DNA from: Luidia sarsii
Lineage: Eukaryota > Echinodermata > Asteroidea > Paxillosida > Luidiidae
Reading direction: 5' to 3'
DNA: 64,000 bases
NCBI GenBank assembly: GCA_949987565.1
Contig: OX465109.1
Location: 11,548,509-11,612,508 of the forward strand
In this document: positions 23,752 to 36,100 of the stretch, one piece after another
Layout of the letters: every line of letters begins with the position of its first letter
Numbering within the stretch: position 1 is the first letter of the stretch
The notes under the pieces: generated by a model
Database searches by the model: none
Told to the model about the DNA's origin: nothing
Seen by the model: the letters and a program-made list of their open reading frames with translations, nothing else
Position numbers and translations under genes: made by a program

Positions 23752-25935
23752 TAACAGTCGGCGCAGTGTTCCTGGAAAGAAACAATACTTTGCAGGTTAA
23801 TATCTCCCACGATATTACTTACACAAAGCTGAAACTTGGCCTGCAATGAGTCCTTGGAATAGGCTATCGACTAGTGTTAAAATATTTGAAATCGGACAAG
23901 AACCAATGAAAGCATCATCAAGCAAAGGGAACTCACCCTTAGCAGAGAGGGAGCTTGTATGTCTGGAATGAAGCGCATAACAGTCGGTGCAGTGTTCCTG
24001 GAAAGAAAAAGAAACTTTACAGGTGAATATCTCCTTCGATATTAATTTCACAAGGCTAAAACTTGGCTTGCAAAGAGTCCTTGTAATAGGCTATCGACTA
24101 GTATTAAATTGATTAATTTCGGACAAGAACACGTGAAATCATCATCAAGCAAATGGAACTCACCCTTATGAGTGAGGCAGCTTGTATCTCTGGAATGTAC
24201 AGCATAACAGTCGGCTCAGTGTTTCTGGAAAGAAAAAATTATTTGCAGGATAATATCTTCTTCAAAATTACATTCACAAAACTAAAAGTTGGCTTGCAAT
24301 GTGTCCTTGGGATAGGCTATCGACTAGTGTTAAAATATTTGAAATCGGACAAGAACCAATGAAAGCATCATCAAGCAAAGGGAACTCACCCTTAGCAGAG
24401 AGGGAGCTTGTATCTCTGGAATGAAGCGCATAACAGTCGGTGCAGTGTTCCTGGAAAGAAAAAGAAACTTTACGGGTGAATATCTCCTTCGATATTAATT
24501 TCACAAAGCTAAAACTTGGCTTCCTAAGAGTCCTTGAAATAGGCTATCGACTAGTACTAAATTGATAAATTTCGGACAAGAACACGTGAAATCATCATCA
24601 AGCAAATGGAACTCACCCTTATCAGTGAGGCAGCTTGTATCTCTGGAATGTACAGCATAACAGTCGGCACAGTGTTCCTGGAAAGAAACAATACTTTGCA
24701 GGTTAATATCTCCCACGATATTACTTACACAAAGCTGAAACTTGGCCTGCAATGAGTCCTTGGAATAGGCTATCGACTAGTATTAAATTGATTAATTTCG
24801 GACAAGAACACGTGAAATCATCATCAAGCAAATGGACTTCACCCTTATCACTGAGGCAGCTTGTATCTCTGGAATGTACAGCATAACAGTCGGCGCAGTG
24901 TTCCTGGAAAGAAACAATACTTTGCAGGTTAATATCTCCCACGATATTACTTACACAAAGCTGAAACTTGGCATGCACTGAGTCCTTGGAATGGGCTATC
25001 GACTAGTGTTAAAATATTTGAAATCGGACAAGAACCAATGAAAGCATCATCAAGCAAAGGGAACTCACCCTTAGCAGAGAGGGAGCTTGTATGTCTGGAA
25101 TGAAGCGCATAACAGTCGGTGCAGTGTTCCTGGAAAGAAAAAGAAACTTTACAGGTGAATATCTCCTTCGATATTAATTTCACAAGGCTAAAACTTGGCT
25201 TGCAAAGAGTCCTTGTAATAGGCTATCGACTAGTATTAAATTGATTAATTTCGGACAAGAACACGTGAAATCATCATCAAGCAAATGGACTTCACCCTTA
25301 TCAGTGAGGCAGCTTGTATCTCTGGAATGTACAGCATAACAGTCGGCTCAGTGTTTCTGGAAAGAAAAATTACTTTGCAGGATAATATCTCCTTCGATAT
25401 TACTTTCACAAAGCTAAAACTTGGCCTGCAATGTGTCCTTGGGATAGGCTATCGACTAGTGTTAAAATATTTGAAATTGGACAAGAACCAATGAAAGCAT
25501 CATCAAGCAAAGGGAACTCACCCTTAGCAGAGAGGGAGCTTGTATGTCTGGAATGAAGCGCATAACAGTCGGTGCAGTGTTCCTGGAAAGAAAAAGAAAC
25601 TTTACAGGTGAATATCTCCTTCGATATTAATTTCACAAGGCTAAAACTTGGCTTGCAAAGAGTCCTTGAAATAGGCTATCGACTAGTATTAAATTGATTA
25701 ATTTCGGACAAGAACACGTGAAATCATCTTTAAGCAAATGGAACTCACCCTTATCAGTGAGGCAGCTTGTATCTCTGGAATGTACAGCATAACAGTCGAC
25801 TCAGTGTTTCTGGAAAGAAAAATTAATTTGCAGGATAATATCTTCTTCAAAATTACATTCACAAAACTAAAACTTGGCTTGCAATGTGTCCTTGGGATAG
25901 GCTATCGACTAGTGTTAAAATATTTGAAATCGGAA
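23752..25935 (+). repeat. Linker segment with A-A register break
   Basis: This satellite segment between two large duplicated blocks resembles about 29,940-31,725 at offset 6,341 (28 monomers). It contains two successive A-type monomers (second halves near 24,607 and 24,834), joined by a chimeric monomer. It also holds the markers ACCCTTATGAGTGAGGC near 24,162 and GAAATCATCTTTAAGC near 25,720. Confidence 0.75.
24764..24781 (+). repeat. B-to-A chimera junction causing A-A adjacency
   Basis: The monomer starts B-like (GCTGAAACTTGGCCTGCAAT, then G at 24,763) and becomes A-like from A at 24,782 (TATTAAATTGATTAA). The switch lies in the 18 identical bases AATAGGCTATCGACTAGT. The same A-A arrangement recurs near 28.2, 31.1, 35.4, 38.4, 41.3, 46.1, 47.7, 52.9, 59.4 and 60.6 kb, usually with the same flanks. 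Most copies probably descend from one event spread by amplification. Confidence 0.75.
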
Positions 25936-28900
25936 AAGAACCAATGAAAGCATCATCAAGCAAAGGGAACTCACCCTTAGCAGAGAGGGAGCTTGTATGT
26001 CTGGAATGAAGCGCATATCAGTCGGCGCAGTGTTCCTGGAAAGAAAAATGAACTTTGCGGGTGAATATCTCCTTCGATATTAATTTCACAAAGCTAAAAC
26101 TTGGCTTGCAAAGAGTCCTTGAAATAGGCTATCGACTAGTATTAAATTGATTAATTTCGGACAAGAACACGTGAAATCATCATCAAGCAAATGGAACTCA
26201 CCCTTATCAGTGAGGCAGCTTGTATCTCTGGAATGTACAGCATAACAGTCGGCGCAGTGTTCCTGGAAAGAAACAATACTTTGCAGGTTAATATCTCCCA
26301 CGATATTACTTTCACAAAGCTAAAACTTGGCTTGCAATGTGTCCTTTGGATAGGCTATCGACTAGTGTTAAAATATTTGAAATCGGACAAGAACCAGTGA
26401 AAGCATCATCAAGCAAAGGGAACTCACCCTTAGCAGAGAGGGAGCTTGTATGTCTGGAATGAAGCGCATAACAGTCGGTGCAGTGTTCCTGGAAAGAACA
26501 ATAAACTTTACAGGTGAATATCTCCTTCGATATTAATTTCACAAAGCTAAAACTTGGCTTGCAAAGAGTCCTTGCAATAGGCTATCGACTAGTATTAAAT
26601 TGATTAATTTCGGAAAAGAACACGTGAAATCATCATCAAGCAAATGGAACTCACCCTTATCAGTGAGGCAGCTTGTATCTCTGGAATGTACAGCATAACA
26701 GTCGGCTCAGTGTTTCTGGAAAGAAAAATCACTTTGCAGGATAATATCTCCTTCAAAATTACATTCACAAAGCTAAAACGTGGCCTGCAATGTGTCCTTG
26801 GGATAGGCTATCGACTAGTGTTAAAATATTTGAAATCGGACAAGAACCAATGAAAGCATCATCAAGCAAAGGGAACTCACCCTTTGCAGAGAGGGAGCTT
26901 GTATGTCTGGAATGAAGCGCATATCAGTCGGCGCAGTGTTCCTGGAAAGAAAAATGAACTTTGCGGGTGAATATCTCCTTCGATATTAATTTCACAAAGC
27001 TAAAACTTGGCTTGCAAAGAGTCCTTGAAATAGGCTATCGACAAGTATTAAATTGATTAATTTCGGACAAGAACACGTGAAATCATCATCAAACAAATGG
27101 AACTCACCCTTATCAGTGAGGCAGCTTGTATCTCTGGAATATACAGCATAACACTCGGCTCAGTGTTTCTTGAAAGAAAAATCACTTTGCAGGATAATAT
27201 CTCCTTCAAAATTACATTCACAAAGCTAAAACGTGGCCTACAATGTGTCCTTGGGATAGGCTATCGACTAGTGTTAAAATATTTGAAATCGGACAAGAAC
27301 CAATGAAAGCATCATCAAGCAAAGGGAACTCACCCTTAGCAGAGAGGGAGCTTGTATCTCTGGAATGAAGCGCATAACAGTCTGTGCAGTGTTCCTGGAA
27401 AGAAAAAGAAACTTTACGGGTGAATATCTCCTTCGATATTAATTTCACAAAGCTAAAACTTGGCTTCCTAAGAGTCCTTGAAATAGGCTATCGACTAGTA
27501 TTAAATTGATTAATTTCGGACAAGAACACGTGAAATCATCATCAAACAAATGGAACTCACCCTTATCAGTGAGGCAGCTTGTATCTCTGGAATGTACAGC
27601 ATAACAGTCGGCGCAGTGTTCCTGGAAAGAAAAATTACTTTGCAGGATAATATCTCCTTCAAAATTACATTCACAAAGCTAAAACTTGGCCTACAATGTG
27701 TCCTTGGGATAGGCTATCGACTAGTGTTAAAATATTTGAAATCGGACAAGAACCAATGAAAGCATCATCAAGCAAAGGGAACTCACCCTTAGCAGAGAGG
27801 GAGCTTGTATCTCTGGAATGAAGCGCATAACAGTCGGTGCAGTGTTCCTGGAAAGAAAAAGAAACTTTGCGGGTGAATATCTCCTTCGATATTAATTTCA
27901 CAAAGCTAAAACTTGGCTTCCTAAGAGTCCTTGAAATAGGCTATCGACTAGTACTAAATTGATAAATTTCGGACAAGAACACGTGAAATCATCATCAAGC
28001 AAATGGAACTCACCCTTATCAGTGAGGCAGCTTGTATCTCTGGAATGTACAGCATAACAGTCGGCACAGTGTTCCTGGAAAGAAACAATACTTTGCAGGT
28101 TAATATCTCCCACGATATTACTTACACAAAGCTGAAACTTGGCCTGCAATGAGTCCTTGGAATAGGCTATCGACTAGTATTAAATTGATTAATTTCGGAC
28201 AAGAACACGTGAAATCATCATCAAGCAAATGGACTTCACCCTTATCACTGAGGCAGCTTGTATCTCTGGAATGTACAGCATAACAGTCGGCGCAGTGTTC
28301 CTGGAAAGAAACAATACTTTGCAGGTTAATATCTCCCACGATATTACTTACACAAAGCTGAAACTTGGCATGCACTGAGTCCTTGGAATAGGCTATCGAC
28401 TAGTGTTAAAATATTTGAAATCGGACAAGAACCAATGAAAGCATCATCAAGCAAAGGGAACTCACCCTTAGCAGAGAGGGAGCTTGTATGTCTGGAATGA
28501 AGCGCATAACAGTCGGTGCAGTGTTCCTGGAAAGAAAAAGAAACTTTACAGGTGAATATCTCCTTCGATATTAATTTCACAAGGCTAAAACTTGGCTTGC
28601 AAAGAGTCCTTGTAATAGGCTATCGACTAGTATTAAATTGATTAATTTCGGACAAGAACACGTGAAATCATCATCAAGCAAATGGACTTCACCCTTATCA
28701 GTGAGGCAGCTTGTATCTCTGGAATGTACAGCATAACAGTCGGCTCAGTGTTTCTGGAAAGAAAAATTACTTTGCAGGATAATATCTCCTTCGATATTAC
28801 TTTCACAAAGCTAAAACTTGGCCTGCAATGTGTCCTTGGGATAGGCTATCGACTAGTGTTAAAATATTTGAAATTGGACAAGAACCAATGAAAGCATCAT

Positions 28901-29223
28901 CAAGCAAAGGGAACTCACCCTTAGCAGAGAGGGAGCTTGTATGTCTGGAATGAAGCGCATAACAGTCGGTGCAGTGTTCCTGGAAAGAAAAAGAAACTTT
29001 ACAGGTGAATATCTCCTTCGATATTAATTTCACAAGGCTAAAACTTGGCTTGCAAAGAGTCCTTGAAATAGGCTATCGACTAGTATTAAATTGATTAATT
29101 TCGGACAAGAACACGTGAAATCATCTTTAAGCAAATGGAACTCACCCTTATCAGTGAGGCAGCTTGTATCTCTGGAATGTACAGCATAACAGTCGACTCA
29201 GTGTTTCTGGAAAGAAAAATTAA

Positions 29224-29240
29224 TTTGCAGGATAATATCT
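29224..29240 (+). repeat. Chimeric A monomer junction (TTTGCAGGATAATATCT)
   Basis: Left of this stretch the monomer has the AAAATTAATTTGC marker of the 25,738-type copy (A at 29,223). Right of it, it has TCCTTCAAAATTAC and AAAACGTGGCC of the 27,097-type copy (C at 29,241). The parents are identical over these 17 bases. The junction recurs at 36,471-36,487, so it predates the 7,247-bp duplication. Confidence 0.8.
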
Positions 29241-31714
29241 CCTTCAAAATTACATTCACAAAGCTAAAACGTGGCCTACAATGTGTCCTTGGGATAGGCT
29301 ATCGACTAGTGTTAAAATATTTGAAATCGGACAAGAACCAATGAAAGCATCATCAAGCAAAGGGAACTCACCCTTAGCAGAGAGGGAGCTTGTATCTCTG
29401 GAATGAAGCGCATAACAGTCTGTGCAGTGTTCCTGGAAAGAAAAAGAAACTTTACGGGTGAATATCTCCTTCGATATTAATTTCACAAAGCTAAAACTTG
29501 GCTTCCTAAGAGTCCTTGAAATAGGCTATCGACTAGTATTAAATTGATTAATTTCGGACAAGAACACGTGAAATCATCATCAAACAAATGGAACTCACCC
29601 TTATCAGTGAGGCAGCTTGTATCTCTGGAATGTACAGCATAACAGTCGGCGCAGTGTTCCTGGAAAGAAAAATTACTTTGCAGGATAATATCTCCTTCAA
29701 AATTACATTCACAAAGCTAAAACTTGGCCTACAATGTGTCCTTGGGATAGGCTATCGACTAGTGTTAAAATATTTGAAATCGGACAAGAACCAATGAAAG
29801 CATCATCAAGCAAAGGGAACTCACCCTTAGCAGAGAGGGAGCTTGTATCTCTGGAATGAAGCGCATAACAGTCGGTGCACTGTTCCTGGAAAGAAAAAGA
29901 AACTTTGCGGGTGAATATCTCCTTCGATATTAATTTCACAAAGCTAAAACTTGGCTTGCAAAGAGTCCTTGAAATAGGCTATCGACTAGTATTAAATTGA
30001 TTAATTTCGGACAAGAACACGTGAAATCATCATCAAGCAAATGGAACTCACCCTTATCAGTGAGGCAGCTTGTATCTCTGGAATGTACAGCTTAACAGTC
30101 GGCGCAGTGTTCCTGGAAAGAAACAATACTTTGCAGGTTAATATCTCCCACGATATTACTTACACAAAGCTGAAACTTGGCCTGCAATGAGTCCTTGGAA
30201 TAGGCTATCGACTAGTGTTAAAATATTTGAAATCGGACAAGAACCAATGAAAGCATCATCAAGCAAAGGGAACTCACCCTTAGCAGAGAGGGAGCTTGTA
30301 TGTCTGGAATGAAGCGCATAACAGTCGGTGCAGTGTTCCTGGAAAGAAAAAGAAACTTTACAGGTGAATATCTCCTTCGATATTAATTTCACAAGGCTAA
30401 AACTTGGCTTGCAAAGAGTCCTTGTAATAGGCTATCGACTAGTATTAAATTGATTAATTTCGGACAAGAACACGTGAAATCATCATCAAGCAAATGGAAC
30501 TCACCCTTATGAGTGAGGCAGCTTGTATCTCTGGAATGTACAGCATAACAGTCGGCTCAGTGTTTCTGGAAAGAAAAAATTATTTGCAGGATAATATCTT
30601 CTTCAAAATTACATTCACATAACTAAAAGTTGGCTTGCAATGTGTCCTTGGGATAGGCTATCGACTAGTGTTAAAATATTTGAAATCGGACAAGAACCAA
30701 TGAAAGCATCATCAAGCAAAGGGAACTCACCCTTAGCAGAGAGGGAGCTTGTATCTCTGGAATGAAGCGCATAACAGTCGGTGCAGTGTTCCTGGAAAGA
30801 AAAAGAAACTTTACGGGTGAATATCTCCTTCGATATTAATTTCACAAAGCTAAAACTTGGCTTCCTAAGAGTCCTTGAAATAGGCTATCGACTAGTACTA
30901 AATTGATAAATTTCGGACAAGAACACGTGAAATCATCATCAAGCAAATGGAACTCACCCTTATCAGTGAGGCAGCTTGTATCTCTGGAATGTACAGCATA
31001 ACAGTCGGCACAGTGTTCCTGGAAAGAAACAATACTTTGCAGGTTAATATCTCCCACGATATTACTTACACAAAGCTGAAACTTGGCCTGCAATGAGTCC
31101 TTGGAATAGGCTATCGACTAGTATTAAATTGATTAATTTCGGACAAGAACACGTGAAATCATCATCAAGCAAATGGACTTCACCCTTATCACTGAGGCAG
31201 CTTGTATCTCTGGAATGTACAGCATAACAGTCGGCGCAGTGTTCCTGGAAAGAAACAATACTTTGCAGGTTAATATCTCCCACGATATTACTTACACAAA
31301 GCTGAAACTTGGCATGCACTGAGTCCTTGGAATAGGCTATCGACTAGTGTTAAAATATTTGAAATCGGACAAGAACCAATGAAAGCATCATCAAGCAAAG
31401 GGAACTCACCCTTAGCAGAGAGGGAGCTTGTATGTCTGGAATGAAGCGCATAACAGTCGGTGCAGTGTTCCTGGAAAGAAAAAGAAACTTTACAGGTGAA
31501 TATCTCCTTCGATATTAATTTCACAAGGCTAAAACTTGGCTTGCAAAGAGTCCTTGTAATAGGCTATCGACTAGTATTAAATTGATTAATTTCGGACAAG
31601 AACACGTGAAATCATCATCAAGCAAATGGACTTCACCCTTATCAGTGAGGCAGCTTGTATCTCTGGAATGTACAGCATAACAGTCGGCTCAGTGTTTCTG
31701 GAAAGAAAAATTAC

Positions 31715-31731
31715 TTTGCAGGATAATATCT
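31715..31731 (+). repeat. Second chimeric A monomer junction in the same 17 bp
   Basis: Left of this stretch the monomer is of the 28,682 type (TTACTTTGC, C at 31,714). Right of it, it is of the 25,738 type (TTCTTCAAAATTAC, T at 31,732). The exchange interval is again TTTGCAGGATAATATCT. It recurs at 38,962-38,978 in the second 7,247-bp copy. Confidence 0.8.
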
Positions 31732-33182
31732 TCTTCAAAATTACATTCACAAAACTAAAACTTGGCTTGCAATGTGTCCTTGGGATAGGCTATCGACTAG
31801 TGTTAAAATATTTGAAATCGGAAAAGAACCAATGAAAGCATCATCAAGCAAAGGGAACTCACCCTTAGCAGAGAGGGAGCTTGTATGTCTGGAATGAAGC
31901 GCATATCAGTCGGCGCAGTGTTCCTGGAAAGAAAAATGAACTTTGCGGGTGAATATCTCCTTCGATATTAATTTCACAAAGCTAAAACTTGGCTTGCAAA
32001 GAGTCCTTGAAATAGGCTATCGACTAGTATTAAATTGATTAATTTCGGACAAGAACACGTGAAATCATCATCAAGCAAATGGAACTCACCCTTATCAGTG
32101 AGGCAGCTTGTATCTCTGGAATGTACAGCATAACAGTCGGCGCAGTGTTCCTGGAAAGAAACAATACTTTGCAGGTTAATATCTCCCACGATATTACTTT
32201 CACAAAACTAAAACTTGGCTTGCAATGTGTCCTTTGGATAGGCTATCGACTAGTGTTAAAATATTTGAAATCGGACAAGAACCAGTGAAAGCATCATCAA
32301 GCAAAGGGAACTCACCCTTAGCAGAGAGGGAGCTTGTATGTCTGGAATGAAGCGCATAACAGTCGGTGCAGTGTTCCTGGAAAGAACAATAAACTTTACA
32401 GGTGAATATCTCCTTCGATATTAATTTCACAAAGCTAAAACTTGGCTTGCAAAGAGTCCTTGCAATAGGCTATCGACTAGTATTAAATTGATTAATTTCG
32501 GAAAAGAACACGTGAAATCATCATCAAGCAAATGGAACTCACCCTTATCAGTGAGGCAGCTTGTATCTCTGGAATGTACAGCATAACAGTCGGCTCAGTG
32601 TTTCTGGAAAGAAAAATCACTTTGCAGGATAATATCTCCTTCAAAATTACATTCACAAAGCTAAAACTTGGCCTACAATGTGTCCTTGGGATAGGCTTTC
32701 GACTAGTGTTAAAATATTTGAAATCGGACAAGAACCAATGAAAGCATCATCAAGCAAAGGGAACTCACCCTTAGCAGAGAGGGAGCTTGTATCTCTGGAA
32801 TGAAGCGCATAACAGTCGGTGCAGTGTTCCTGGAAAGAAAAAGAAACTTTGCGGGTGAATATCTCCTTCGATATTAATTTCACAAAGCTAAAACTTGGCT
32901 TGCAAAGAGTCCTTGAAATAGGCTATCGACTAGTATTAAATTGATTAATTTCGGACAAGAACACGTGAAATCATCATCAAGCAAATGGAACTCACCCTTA
33001 TCAGTGAGGCAGCTTGTATCTCTGGAATGTACAGCATAACAGTCGGCTCAGTGTTTCTGGAAAGAAAAATTTATTTGCAGGATAATATCTTCTTCAAAAT
33101 TACATTCACAAAACTAAAACTTGGCTTGCAATGTGTCCTTGGGATAGGCTATCGACTAGTGTTAAAATATTTGAAATCGGAC

Positions 33183-36100
33183 AAGAACCAATGAAAGCAT
33201 CATCAAGCAAAGGGAACTCACCCTTAGCAGAGAGGGAGCTTGTATGTCTGGAATGAAGCGCATATCAGTCGGCGCAGTGTTCCTGGAAAGAAAAATGAAC
33301 TTTGCGGGTGAATATCTCCTTCGATATTAATTTCACAAAGCTAAAACTTGGCTTGCAAAGAGTCCTTGAAATAGGCTATCGACTAGTATTAAATTGATTA
33401 ATTTCGGACAAGAACACGTGAAATCATCATCAAGCAAATGGAACTCACCCTTATCAGTGAGGCAGCTTGTATCTCTGGAATGTACAGCATAACAGTCGGC
33501 GCAGTGTTCCTGGAAAGAAACAATACTTTGCAGGTTAATATCTCCCACGATATTACTTTCACAAAGCTAAAACTTGGCTTGCAATGTGTCCTTTGGATAG
33601 GCTATCGACTAGTGTTAAAATATTTGAAATCGGACAAGAACCAGTGAAAGCATCATCAAGCAAAGGGAACTCACCCTTAGCAGAGAGGGAGCTTGTATGT
33701 CTGGAATGAAGCGCATAACAGTCGGTGCAGTGTTCCTGGAAAGAACAATAAACTTTACAGGTGAATATCTCCTTCGATATTAATTTCACAAAGCTAAAAC
33801 TTGGCTTGCAAAGAGTCCTTGCAATAGGCTATCGACTAGTATTAAATTGATTAATTTCGGAAAAGAACACGTGAAATCATCATCAAGCAAATGGAACTCA
33901 CCCTTATCAGTGAGGCAGCTTGTATCTCTGGAATGTACAGCATAACAGTCGGCTCAGTGTTTCTGGAAAGAAAAATCACTTTGCAGGATAATATCTCCTT
34001 CAAAATTACATTCACAAAGCTAAAACGTGGCCTGCAATGTGTCCTTGGGATAGGCTATCGACTAGTGTTAAAATATTTGAAATCGGACAAGAACCAATGA
34101 AAGCATCATCAAGCAAAGGGAACTCACCCTTTGCAGAGAGGGAGCTTGTATGTCTGGAATGAAGCGCATATCAGTCGGCGCAGTGTTCCTGGAAAGAAAA
34201 ATGAACTTTGCGGGTGAATATCTCCTTCGATATTAATTTCACAAAGCTAAAACTTGGCTTGCAAAGAGTCCTTGAAATAGGCTATCGACAAGTATTAAAT
34301 TGATTAATTTCGGACAAGAACACGTGAAATCATCATCAAACAAATGGAACTCACCCTTATCAGTGAGGCAGCTTGTATCTCTGGAATATACAGCATAACA
34401 CTCGGCTCAGTGTTTCTTGAAAGAAAAATCACTTTGCAGGATAATATCTCCTTCAAAATTACATTCACAAAGCTAAAACGTGGCCTACAATGTGTCCTTG
34501 GGATAGGCTATCGACTAGTGTTAAAATATTTGAAATCGGACAAGAACCAATGAAAGCATCATCAAGCAAAGGGAACTCACCCTTAGCAGAGAGGGAGCTT
34601 GTATCTCTGGAATGAAGCGCATAACAGTCTGTGCAGTGTTCCTGGAAAGAAAAAGAAACTTTACGGGTGAATATCTCCTTCGATATTAATTTCACAAAGC
34701 TAAAACTTGGCTTCCTAAGAGTCCTTGAAATAGGCTATCGACTAGTATTAAATTGATTAATTTCGGACAAGAACACGTGAAATCATCATCAAACAAATGG
34801 AACTCACCCTTATCAGTGAGGCAGCTTGTATCTCTGGAATGTACAGCATAACAGTCGGCGCAGTGTTCCTGGAAAGAAAAATTACTTTGCAGGATAATAT
34901 CTCCTTCAAAATTACATTCACAAAGCTAAAACTTGGCCTACAATGTGTCCTTGGGATAGGCTATCGACTAGTGTTAAAATATTTGAAATCGGACAAGAAC
35001 CAATGAAAGCATCATCAAGCAAAGGGAACTCACCCTTAGCAGAGAGGGAGCTTGTATCTCTGGAATGAAGCGCATAACAGTCGGTGCAGTGTTCCTGGAA
35101 AGAAAAAGAAACTTTGCGGGTGAATATCTCCTTCGATATTAATTTCACAAAGCTAAAACTTGGCTTCCTAAGAGTCCTTGAAATAGGCTATCGACTAGTA
35201 CTAAATTGATAAATTTCGGACAAGAACACGTGAAATCATCATCAAGCAAATGGAACTCACCCTTATCAGTGAGGCAGCTTGTATCTCTGGAATGTACAGC
35301 ATAACAGTCGGCACAGTGTTCCTGGAAAGAAACAATACTTTGCAGGTTAATATCTCCCACGATATTACTTACACAAAGCTGAAACTTGGCCTGCAATGAG
35401 TCCTTGGAATAGGCTATCGACTAGTATTAAATTGATTAATTTCGGACAAGAACACGTGAAATCATCATCAAGCAAATGGACTTCACCCTTATCACTGAGG
35501 CAGCTTGTATCTCTGGAATGTACAGCATAACAGTCGGCGCAGTGTTCCTGGAAAGAAACAATACTTTGCAGGTTAATATCTCCCACGATATTACTTACAC
35601 AAAGCTGAAACTTGGCATGCACTGAGTCCTTGGAATAGGCTATCGACTAGTGTTAAAATATTTGAAATCGGACAAGAACCAATGAAAGCATCATCAAGCA
35701 AAGGGAACTCACCCTTAGCAGAGAGGGAGCTTGTATGTCTGGAATGAAGCGCATAACAGTCGGTGCAGTGTTCCTGGAAAGAAAAAGAAACTTTACAGGT
35801 GAATATCTCCTTCGATATTAATTTCACAAGGCTAAAACTTGGCTTGCAAAGAGTCCTTGTAATAGGCTATCGACTAGTATTAAATTGATTAATTTCGGAC
35901 AAGAACACGTGAAATCATCATCAAGCAAATGGACTTCACCCTTATCAGTGAGGCAGCTTGTATCTCTGGAATGTACAGCATAACAGTCGGCTCAGTGTTT
36001 CTGGAAAGAAAAATTACTTTGCAGGATAATATCTCCTTCGATATTACTTTCACAAAGCTAAAACTTGGCCTGCAATGTGTCCTTGGGATAGGCTATCGAC

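Larger units (their letters stand above)
25936..33182 (+). repeat. 7,247-bp higher-order repeat, copy 1 (32 monomers)
   Basis: Every marker monomer in this block has a partner 7,247 bp downstream, including rare ones: the GTGCACTGTTCC change (29,876), the ACACGTGAAATCATCTTTAAG dimer type near 29,120, and both chimeric monomers at 29,224 and 31,715. Inside the block, 27,898-29,223 resembles 24,501-25,826 (offset 3,397, 15 monomers), and about 30,842-31,714 resembles 27,898-28,770 (offset 2,944, 13 monomers). It was thus assembled by earlier exchanges and then duplicated whole. Confidence 0.9.
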
